Part shown: positions 36,005 through 48,000 of the stretch, in pieces
How positions within the stretch are numbered: the stretch's first letter is position 1
Layout of the letters: every line of letters starts with the position of its first letter
Assembly: GCF_037975245.1 (NCBI RefSeq)
Contig: NC_092563.1
Span: 6,509,501-6,573,500, forward strand
Length of the DNA: 64,000 nt
Direction of reading: 5' to 3'
Origin: Apostichopus japonicus
Lineage: Eukaryota > Echinodermata > Holothuroidea > Aspidochirotida > Stichopodidae
Position numbers and translations under genes: made by a program
The notes under the pieces: generated by a model
The model's database searches: none
What the model saw: the letters and a program-made list of their open reading frames with translations, nothing else
What the model was told of the DNA's origin: nothing

Positions 36005-39000
36005 CTGAAAAATAGATTAATATAAATATACAAATAATATATCAAACAATTTCAGTTTACATTGATAAATTTAAAAACACTGTTATCATTATGACCAAGT
36101 GACACTGCTTGTCAACCGTACTGTTCCAACATGTTAAGCCTGACAAATATAATGATGGTGTAAAAAGCCATTGTATGCCGGCTAACCATTTTGGATTTTT
36201 CTCTTTCACAATTGATTTTTAATATTTTGGTCCTTTTTTATATTTAAATTCACAACCTGGCTTAAAAGTTCAAATCAATGTGTCTAAGATGACCTTTTAC
36301 AAAAACAGGTTACATTCTATACACCATTATTGGTCTTTCCAAAATGACTCATTGAAAGTCAAAGGTTCATCAAGCAAAGCTATTGCTCTTTCATTGTTCA
36401 AAAGTTGCTTAAAGGGTGTGAAGACTAGCGCAAAAAGAAACGTCTAATGCCGGTAATCTGACCTAGTTTCGAATGAGGTGTAACAGAAGTGTTAGACACC
36501 ACCATCGATCCCAGAAAATACGCACACAGCTTGCATCTCAGGTCCAGCTAAAAATAACAAGGTATCACATTTCATTACTGTCTGCATTTTGTAGCGACAA
36601 GCAAAAGACTTCACTTGCAAGCAACAAAAAGGGAAATTTTTAAAGATGGCTGCACACTGTTTCGGGCGAGTCTTCAATGCCTTTATAGTTCAAATCAATG
36701 TGTCTAAGATGAGCTTCTACCGATACAGGTTACATTCTATACACCATTACTGGTCTTTCCAAAATGAGTCTTTGAAAGTCAAAGGTTCATCAATCAAAGT
36801 TATTGGTCTTTCATAGTTTAAAAGTTGCTGAAACCACCTAGTCTCTAAACTGGAACATTTTGCAACGGCAAAGTCTTTCAAAACAAAATTCAGTACGAGA
36901 CGATCTTTAACTTTTGAAACAAAAAATAAATAAAACAATGAAATAATGAAATAATGAATGTGGAGAAGATTACAAAAAATGAGCTCACCCATAATGAAAT
37001 TCATTCTTATCTTGTAGTAGATGAACGGAAAGTAGAATAACAGTCCGGCCATTATGAAGAGGAATGCGTAGAGGAACTCAAGGGCCGGATCGTTGATGAT
37101 GGGAGCGATGACGAGATAGATCGAAAACAGAATGAACAACACTGGGAACACCAGAGGTACCTGATTGGATGAAGAAAATAGTATGTATGTATGTATGTAT
37201 GTATGTTTGTATTTTAGATCCTACTGCAAGCAGGAACTCGCAAAGAAGCCATCATTGGCTTATCATAGCCGCAAGCTGACCGAAGTCAGTCTCTTAGATT
37301 CAAATTTAACGTCCATGATTATGAATTGTCAATTGTCAACAACTCTGTACCTGGATGACATACATTAATCTTGGAGTGACTTGAACTCAGGACCTCGAAA
37401 TAGTGAAGAAAATTGGAAATGCTTCTAAGGCCAAATGTCGCCCTCGCCAGAAAATGCACGACTTTCCTAGAACTGAAAATAGCACCACAAACAAATATAC
37501 TTCTTTTTGATAGGCTTTTACGGGTCACATGGTGCAAAATGTTCTGATAGAGTACCTCAGATCTGTTTCTCCCTCTTTAACCCACTTTGGCAAAGAAATT
37601 GAAACTTACCAGCTACTCCCATCATTTGCAAGAGGTACATTTCAACACTAGAAGAAGTTATCATACAGCATGATAACCTCTGATCCCTCTTGTGGAGGCC
37701 CCACCATTTACAGTGGTGTTCCGTCGAGGTTGACCTAAACGTCCGATTTCAATACGTCCGAAATCGTCCGAAAACGTCTGAAAACGTCTGAAAGTGTCTG
37801 AAAGTGTCTGGTTCCGTCCAAGCGTCCGGTTAGAAAAAAAACCGTCATACCCAGTATTCAAAGCCAAAAGCGTCCGAAAACGTCCGATGTAAAGTTTACT
37901 AGCCCAATAGTAACAAAAGAGTGGAGTGTTTATCTAGAGCATTTGCGGTCACACGGCCGCGACCATTCCTAAGCGTGATAACAATAGCCTGTAAGGATTA
38001 CAAGTTCACTGAAAAAACTCTGTGCAGAAATATTTACTCACTATCATTTACTATTTTGAGACTTACAGCTACCAAGGAAATGTTGTTAGTGTCATACGAC
38101 AATTTAATATCGGTAAATACATACAGCACTTTTTGTTAACAAATATTATTAAAAGCGTGCTAAGTTCAAAGTTCGATTCCCCAGGGAGGTGGTACAGTAC
38201 CGTCTCGTCCATTTTGACACGAGAGACAGACGAAGCTCTGTGCCTAAATTGAGATTTTAAAGGTTACTAGGAAAAATTATTATTAGGCCAGGAAAAAAGA
38301 GGTAACACGGGAACCTTGTTCCCGGGAAATTTTAGTGACTCGCGGGAAATTTTGGAGGAGAGATAAAAAAATCTTCGTCACTCGCGGGAAATTTTGGAGC
38401 AGAGATAAAAAAACAACAACAGACAGCACAAACATGGAGAGGGAGGAATAAAGAAAGATGGAAAGGGGAAAATGAAAAGAAATAAGACGTGTCCGACAAT
38501 AAAACATCATATGTGAACCATTAAATTAGCACATTTAACTCTATTATTACCGATTTACCGTCAGCCACTATATCTGCAGGTCAATATAGGCCTACGTGCA
38601 CTACGTGACCTAGGCTACACCAAATATCGAACGTTACTTGGGCTCAGCATGTTACGGGACTTCAAAGTTATTCTGAAATTTTCGTTATTTATTTTTCCTT
38701 CAAACGAGGATTGTGAAGGTTCCCATGTACAAAATCTTACCCTTATGCATTTCACCTCACTTTGTTATAATAATTATAACGATTTAATAAATTTTGAGCC
38801 AAAACCGCAGGGAGTATATCCAGTTTAAATCCATCTTCGCACAGGACTGTATATTATTATAGCGTAGGGTACTGGTACACACTGCTTGCGGTACTTGAGA
38901 GTTGATGCTGTAATGAAATGGATTCGTTTATTAATGCGGGGGGTTCTACGATGTCATTTATAGTTATATTTCGCCACTTTTTTCATTTTTAAGATTTTTT

Positions 39001-42000
39001 GTACGAAAGATTGATATTGTACGTATTGAAAGTTTATTTTCTGGAGTAAACAACAGCCGATTAACGATATTGAATAAATCTGTACTATTCTTATGTATGT
39101 AGTTTATAATCCCGTATTTACGTAGCCCCTATGTTACATTCTTATTGTCTGAAGTTCCAAACACGTGGTGACTTGTTGATAGTTAAAAAGTTTTCATTGT
39201 GAACTTTTGAACTTGAAGGGGTTGCAGGTGCGCGCACAAAGTATTGACTACCCTGGAAATCTAGGTCATGTCCCGGTTTCTGCTCACAAGCCTGACACCT
39301 GTTAATTTGCATTCTATTCTGACCTAACAAGGAGTTGTTAAAACCCTGGCAAACTGCCAAGAAAACGTGCAACACTATATTAACCCGTGTCGCAAGAGAG
39401 GAGGGGTGGCCCAAGCAGTCTCCCAGGTACCTTGCTTAGCGCGTGTGAGCTCAACCTTTGCTGCAATGTGCTTTACCCTGGATTCCTGGAAGTAAAAGTA
39501 TGTGCGCGAGATTTAACGCCCTGTTGTTTGTTTCTCAACATGTTCAAATTTTGCGAATAACATTTCCTCATCATCAAAAAACAGACTTCGATAGCCATTG
39601 AAGAAAAAAAAAGGAAGATAGCCGGACGATTGAACTGTGAGAAAAAATACACCGTAGGGGTAAAAAGTTCGTAATATTTGCATATTACTAGTACTTTCAG
39701 ATGTTTCCGACAATGTTACATTTCGTGGCGCCTTGTGTGTCTGGTAATGGGGTACGTTCGGCGTTATCAATAAAAGCTTAGCAACTTTGAAGGAGCTACG
39801 GAGGTGACATGTTACATCATTGAAATTATTTAAAAAAAGGTTCAATACGTGTTACATATTAAACATTTAACATTTTCGGTTGTGTCGGCAGGAGGAGGTA
39901 AACAATACACTAACGATGCTGTAGTGTATTTATATTCGTTATTCAGTCTGGGATTCATTGGATTACTTCATGTGTACCGTTGTTTTGAAAATGTTTTGGC
40001 CGACGTTTTGAGCCTAGGTAAAACGATATTTTTGTTGAACGGAAGCAACTAAGAACCAGGATAAGATATAGTGGGAATGGTTGATTGTCGCCCAACACCG
40101 ATGGGCATTATCATCAATATGTCGTTATTTCTCTTATTTCTTGTGACTGTTCCCCACTCCTTCTGCTTGAATTTTTGTTTCAAAAGGTTAGTAAATAGTT
40201 GTTGTACATTGCATGCTTTTGTCAAAACATGACGTTACTTCAATATATTTCTTCGCAGTTATTTTGTGTTCAAACTTGTATCACCTTTGACTTTGTTTGT
40301 AGCAGAAATACTACCCTGTACTGAAAGTTTATTCCGTCCGGATTATCGGACCGTTTCAGACGTTTTGCGGGCTGATAATAGAACTGCCTCTAAAATCGCT
40401 TTTGAATAGAAACATAGTTTAGTCACATTTTTGGTTGTGTCGGCAGGAGGAGGTAAACAATACAGTAACGATGCTGTAGTGTATTTATATTCGTTATTCA
40501 GTCTGGGATTTACTGGATTACTTCATGTGTACCGTTGTTTTGAAAATGTTTTGGCCGACGTTTTGAGCCTAGGTAAAACGATATTTTTGTTGAACGGAAG
40601 CAACTAAGAACCAGGATAAGATATAGTGGGAATGGTTGATTGTCGCCCAACACCGATGGGCATTATCATCAATATGTCGTTATTTCTCTTATTTCTTGTG
40701 ACTGTTCCCCACTCCTTCTGCTTGAATTTTTGTTTCAAAAGGTTAGTAAATAGTTGTTGTACATTGCATGCTTTTGTCAAAACATGACGTTACTTCAATA
40801 TATTTCTTCGCAGTTATTTTGTGTTCAAACTTGTATCACCTTTGACTTTGTTTGTAGCAGAAATACTACCCTGTACTGAAAGTTTATTCCGTCCGGATTA
40901 TCGGACGGTTTCAGACGTTTTGCGGGCTGATAATAGAACTGCCTCTAAAATCGCTTTTGAATAGAAACATAGTTTAGCTTTAAGCGTCCGGATTATCGGA
41001 CACATGACGCTTTTCTGAAATGAAAGGGTTCTTGCCTCTGTAATCCTTACTGTTTTGTTACTTTGAGTCGGGCTAAAAACGTCCGGATTATCGGACAGAA
41101 TCGGACATATCACCATTGTAACTTCTATTGTAACAAACTGAGAAGATCGATTTAATCTGGTGTGAAAAAGTAGGCAGTAAACCGCATGTTCCGTCCGGAT
41201 TAAAAGTGAATATTGTTGGAGTAAAATGTACAAAAGCGTCCAACCGTCCGGAGGTGTCAGAAAACGTCCTAAAGTGTCCTAAAGTGTCTGGAAACGTCTG
41301 AAAACGTCGCGTTCGGACGGTCGTGTCAACCTCGACGGAACACCACTGTACTCAAAGATAACCTTGTCTGTTAAAAATTTGCAATGCCAATTGAGGTAAA
41401 AGCTTGTGCACATATAAACATTGGTGTAGGAGCCCAATTTGATTTGGGGGAGCTGTTACAATAATCATGTCGTTACAAATAATAATGATCATAATAATAT
41501 ACGTTTAACCATAGAAAAAACACATTGCAATTTATTTTCTTTCAGTAGGTGCCCGAAAAATTCTCAGGATGTTGTCCGAATTTTCACAAAAGTGTTTGGT
41601 TGGGGGGGGGCTGCAGCCCCCAGCCCCCTGCCTCCTATGCCTATGCATATAAATACAAGTACATGAACAGAAACGTCTTTAAACGAACCTTGAACGGTCT
41701 TTTGTACTCTGGATGAGTGTGTCGTAGGACTAAGAGAGATACCACGGTCAATCCGTAGAAGGCCCAAGTAGCAAAGCCGTAGTAATTGATAAGAGTATTG
41801 AAATCTCCGGGAATGAGCAGCAGCAGGGCTATGGTGGTCTGAATTAGAGAGAAAATTTACAAAACATAATGACAAGCAAAATCGTATCAGTCGGTTTATC
41901 ACTGCAAATCTTTTAATACTCAAATAGCCAAAATAATGGTCACCTGACAGCTCAGGAGTTTTATGAGGAGCAGTTGGAACTTCTGCAAATCAGACTAATT

Positions 42001-45000
42001 CATACAAGCTTGCCTATGATGTTAAATTTGCTGTGAAGGTACGTGTTGCAGACCTACAGACTACAAAAAAAGTAAACATGTATGCTCTTGAAACAAAACA
42101 GACCAGTTTTTATGGCAAATTAGAGTTACTATGTGACTGCAGGGCCGTCCAAGTTCAATTTCAATGCTTCATCCTGGATTTACAGGACAAGCAGTTGCAT
42201 TTACCTTTCAAACAACTGTTTACAAGACCTTTTCTCAATTTCTATGCATCATACAAATGAAACGGCTGTTTAACATACCGATAGTAAAAGAGCGTAGAAT
42301 GGAGTGAGGTTGGAAATCTGGATAAACGACAAGATCTGCGGTAAATGACCGGTCCTGGCTGCTGCATATGGTAACCTGAATATGCAGAAACAATGCAAAT
42401 TTATGCAAATCTGAATCAAACCACATCTGCCAAAATATGTCCATAGCAAGCAAATTGCTTCCCAAAGAAAATGACAAACAACATATCTACTGATTGCAAA
42501 TTTGTGTCCTATATGTGTACTCTTTCAGTTAAAGGTCATAGAATGAAGGAGAAAATAAAACTATAAATCATTCCAATAAAATGGACAAAGTTGGACATTA
42601 TTTGCTTAAATCACTGCTCTTGCCAAATTTCTGTTTGTTGAACCTACCACTCATCGCAAGTCTGGTGCAAACACAAGCACAAACCCCAAACAAATCAGTC
42701 TGAGTGAATAAAACATCACTTCTCACCTTCCAGAGGCAAACATATGACCATTAGCAGCCCCAAACGTTGAACAAACGACGGCCAACGTCATAATCCAGGC
42801 AAAATTTCCGAGAGTTGCTTTCGCAAAGGTCTGCGAAGAGACAAATGGAGAACCGTATTGTGCATATCATGATCTGAAACGATCAAGTCAAAAGATGAAT
42901 GTTTCTTCTTCTGGTTGATCGGATCCAACTGCAGTATCGTAGTATAGTGTTTGCTGATGGAGCTTACTTCTATATCATCACCTGAAATTGCTTAAAGGTC
43001 CAAAGCAACTCCAAAACATAAAAATACTCGGTAAGTTTGGCTTAAATTTCAACAACTTAAAAATAGACTGCTCACAAGAATTGCTTGCACAAAGATGTTG
43101 TACATATTGGAACACTCGACTGGAAAACATGTCACATATAGTCAGATACGGCCGGAGCAATTGAGGGCATCCACACAAAGGTTAGCTATATGCCTCCACC
43201 CCATCCCCAACCTTCCCTGCATTAAATATAATCAATGGAAAAGTAGTTTGTGAGGGGTAAATTCCCTACTACCTGGCCACCCTATCTCTCCACACCCCTA
43301 CTGGCCCTCATACAATGATTCCATTTATACAGCTGATACAAATCAACTGATGTTTCGTTTAAAAGCAACCCCAGTTATTTTCGATGTGGAAACACATCTG
43401 GCTATAAAACTCCACAAATATGACATATTGTTTCAGATCGTTTAGTCAATATGGATGCATTTTAGTAAAATTATAAAAGTTCTCTGCATGAGTTTCAAGT
43501 AACGTATCATATTAAAGAGACCGGCAATCAATGACAATGTGTGCCAGGTACGAGATCTGTTTACACAAATCAAGAAAATCTCGAGGGTTCTATCTTTAAA
43601 CATGTAATAATAACTATCAAATATGTATACATATATCATGCAATAAATCTCTTAACTTTACGGTGCCATTGTTATACATGTACATTCTTGAACGCCATAT
43701 CACAGACGATGATTTTGAAGTAAAATAATTACAGGTATATGCAGGTCATGGTCCAAGGGAATAAACACTTTAGCAGATAGAACTTAGATGTATTTTTCAT
43801 ATTTCTTCAAAAGGTCCATTTTGCCACTTGTTTGTAATACTAGATTCTAAAAAGTTGAATGTTATTTAGAGAAATGATAGGGCAGATGAAAAATTGATAC
43901 ATCAAAGAAGACAATGTAAACAAAGAAAATTGGTAAAGACATAAACAATTTGTAGACCAATGACCATTTTTTCTGTTTTTTTTTATTTTTGTCATCACAA
44001 CAAAATTTGTGGGACACAAATATTCTTGGATTAAAACAGGTAATAACTATGTAACAATTAGCTGCCAAATTGGGGGTATAACCAGATACCAGATCTCATG
44101 GTTAGACTGAGTGGTAGCCAATGTTGTGTACTTGCCTAGCCTGGTCAAAGTAGTTATTATTTATACAACATACATCCTTTAACTTCTAATTATAAATTTT
44201 GGATCAAACATTGCAGTTCTAAATCTTTGTAAGATTTCATGCAATTACTCTGGACAGATGATTTCCACTCATCCATGTGACTTCACATATTAAAATTCAT
44301 TGGGCAACTATACTAGAATAATGGCAATTTTATTAGGTTCTTAGGCCCTTTTTTTTGGCTTTGTCATGCAAAGCCTAACTTTCCACAGTGGGACTATATA
44401 TTTAAAGTTCATACTCATTCATCATTATTGTTCATTGTTGGTGGTGCAGATGTATGTAATACTCCACTCCTTCCTTCCCCTACCACTCCCTCTCAACATC
44501 CCAACCCCCCTCCCTCCCCACTAATGCCACCCCAACCCCCCTTCCCTCCCCCTAATGCCACCCAACCCCCTCCCTCCCCCTAATGCCACCCCAACCCCCT
44601 CCCTCCCCCTATTGCCACCCCAACCCCTCCCTCCCCCTAATGCCACCCCAACCCCCCTCCCTCCCCTTAATGCCACCCCAACCCCCCTCCCTGCCCCCTA
44701 ATGCCACCCCAACACCCCCCTCCCCCTAATGCCAACCCAACCCCCCTCCCTCCCCCTTAATGCCACCCCATTGCCCAGCTTGCTGGACAATTCCACATAG
44801 AGCTAGCTCTCTTTAATTAAAAGGCCGATCTTCCAGTTGTTATCAAAATGTAAACCCAAGGCTATAAATAGAGAATAAAAATATTTGTTTTCAAACTAAG
44901 AACCTCACAACTCAAGTCTTCTAATCTTGTTTACACTGATGATTCTAATCTTCACTTCTAAACAAAAGTCAATTCAAACTGTGCAGATAAAACTATAAGA

Positions 45001-48000
45001 GAATAAAGACACCTGGGCTTTTGAGTGAAAATATATTTACCATCGCTGCATGGGTGCCGACCTTTTAATAATTGTTTGCAAAACGTTCTGGAGACAAGTA
45101 AAGCGTAACTCACTATGAGGATTGTCAGCAAATATCTTTTCAAACATACATATTGTTTGAGCTTGAATCAACCATTCCACTCCATATATAAGATTAAAAG
45201 TTTGCTTCATATAAATGTGAGAATAATGCTTGTTCCAGATTACCTAATGTCTTGTGAAGATGATGTATGATGACTTGATAAACAGATCCGCTGAAGTGAC
45301 TTGTTTGTCATATGCTTGACCTTCTTTTATTTTTTGAGTGGTGTTTTCATGTTCAAGACGGTGAACTATTGGGGGGGGAGGGGAGGGGGGAGTCGATAAA
45401 CGAATCGCTGAAGTGACTTGCTTGTCAAATGCTTGAACTTCTTTTTGGTGGTTTCATGTTCAAGAGGGTGAAATAAAACTACCGGGGGAGTACAAATATG
45501 GAGGTTGGAAGTTGATTTATGTCAATTACACTTTAGTACACTTTATAATGAAACCAGAAAGATTTGTCAGTGAGAACTGGTACAGAAACCTAGTTGGAAT
45601 GAAGTAACATGCTACACTTTCATTGACAAAATTTAGTTTGCAATGGAGCAATTAATCCAAAAGATTTGGATATAGTACTTAACCAAGATTTTAATGTTAT
45701 AGTCAATATGAAATGAATTTATGTTACAAGTTTGGTTTCCTATAATAATTAAAGGGGAATATGTTAATTCTTCACAGCCAATTCCAGGTATTCATGTATC
45801 CATTACCTTCTTACCTCAGCAACAGCAGGTGATGCAAGCATGTCAGCTGGTGAAAGAACTGTAAAGTACGCAATGTTGACCAGTAAATAGCAGGTTGCTA
45901 CCAGAGGCATGGCTACCACTATGGCCACTGGGAGGTTTCTGTAAGAAAGTCGAGGCATATCAGAGGATGATAAATCTTCGCTTAGTTACCATTCAGCATA
46001 TCAAGGGCAACCACAAATATGTGCCTCATCTTGCCTTTCCTCGAGTATATATTTTTCTCTTCAAACTTTGCTCAGTTGAAGGTACTATCATTACCTATTA
46101 TCATATATATCCCAGAGTCCAAGCAGTGGCAGAGCGTCCATACAGTCGGGGGGGGGGGGAATGCCCCCTCCCCTGATGGACTCAAATGGGCTGCTGGCGC
46201 CCTTTTCAGCTTTTTACCACTTTTTACTTATTCAGGATTTTTGACTTTTCATTGTGCTCTCATCTACCTATTGACATTTGTCACATTTTGTTGGTGTAAT
46301 TTTTTGACAAAATCTATTTATCTATTTATTTATCAAAGGCTATTTATTCTTCGTTTATCTGCAAATTAGCAAGGCCCAGAAAGGGTCATTTCCGGCGATC
46401 TAGGGAGTATCTTTACTCAAAAAATTTCTTTACGCTCCACACCAACCTGTGGTGGCGCTCTGCTTAGATAGTGTCGAAAGCGCCCCTACAGACCATTCTC
46501 GCCCCCCCTGACCAATACCCCTAGCTCCGCCACTGAGTCCAAGATCCCATTTCAGAACGACAACTTAATACTAGTCAGTGGTGCCCTTCAACGTAAGTGA
46601 ACAAAACAAGTTTCAGTGACGACGTACATCAGAACTTCTGCTCTCATTCCTGATCGTTTGAATCGATAAAAACATTTCCAATGCAACTCCATTCACTCTT
46701 TCAATAACGCGAGTTCTCAGAAAGAGGGCAGCATAGACCAAAAAGCTGGATATGTTAATATATAAGCAAGATTTTAATGTTATAGTAAATTTATAAAAAT
46801 GAATTTATGCTACAAGTTTGGATTCCTTTAATAATTAAGAGGAGTGTGATTCTTCACTTTTAAGCCTATAACAGAAGGAATGTAGTATTCTGATGGATGC
46901 ATGCATTTAGTCATACCTGGTATTGGCATTAGTACTTCACACTACCAGTTTGCACTCTTCATATTGGCCCAGCTGGTGTTCAGGCAGCAATTTGTAGACT
47001 TCACACTGATTTATTCAAGTTTATTATAACATACACCTTAGGGTGGTTTGCTACCATGGACCCCATCTAACTCCTTCACTTTCACAATCTTGCGTTCCCA
47101 ATGAGATCAAAAATATGTATAAGCACTATCTTATGTCTAGACACCTCTCCCACAGGAGGTTTCATACATACTAAACATGCAAATGTATGTATTTTTGTAT
47201 TTTATATCCTCCTGCAAGCAGGAACTCGCGAAGAAGCCATCATTGGCTTATCAAAGCCTCAAACTGACCTAAGTCAGTCTCTTACATTCATATTTAACGT
47301 CAATGATTATGAATGGTCAATTGTCAACAACTCTGTAACTGGACGACAAACATTAACGTTGAAGTGACTCAAACAAATAGCACAATAGGTCAGAAAAAAC
47401 CTGGAGTAAAACTATTCATGCTTTGTAACAATTTTGATTAGAATATGGTTGGTCAACTCTCATCACAGGCTTACATCCCTGTTTACTCACCGTGGTGATT
47501 GCAAACATTTCAAATGTCGTGTACAGACGTCAACATGACGATTCTAAACTATGTAGGCCTATAGCATTTCTTCCCTACATATTTTGTGTAGGCCTACTGT
47601 TGCTACAGCACACAACAGTCTTATCGAACATTAACACATCAATTTGTGATGTTATCGTAGTTATATACAATACTGACTTACACCAGAACCATGCATTCTT
47701 GCTTGAATTGATAAGGAACCATTGTTTAAGTGATGGCAAATAATATACCCCCAATTGTATCTACATTAAGGAGCTTATCTTGTCATTGGAACCACTATCT
47801 ATAATGTATATCTGGATGATATCTGATGAGTAGGTACTGTTGTTGGTTTATGTTTCTCATATCGCCAGTGTCAAGGTACTCTCCTCCAAGCTATCTTTAT
47901 GTAAGCATATCGGTATGAGTAACTGGGTTGTTGTCAACGACTTGACAAATGACAAATAAAGTGTTTTGTTTTAAATTTCAAGTTAACTGACAATGGGGTA

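Larger units (their letters stand above)
36005..36988. other. Gene 2 intron 10
   Basis: This 984-bp intron is largely filled by the duplicated 142-bp block and the TTAA MITE between the copies (36267-36828). Confidence 0.8.
37161..41688. other. Gene 2 intron 9
   Basis: This 4.5-kb intron consists mostly of mobile DNA: a SINE copy, the 3.6-kb TA-flanked element and a hAT-type MITE. Confidence 0.8.
42831..45814. other. Gene 2 intron 6
   Basis: This 2984-bp intron contains the minisatellite at 44486-44773 and a 117-bp tandem duplication at 45277-45470. The rest is unique AT-rich DNA. Confidence 0.65.
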
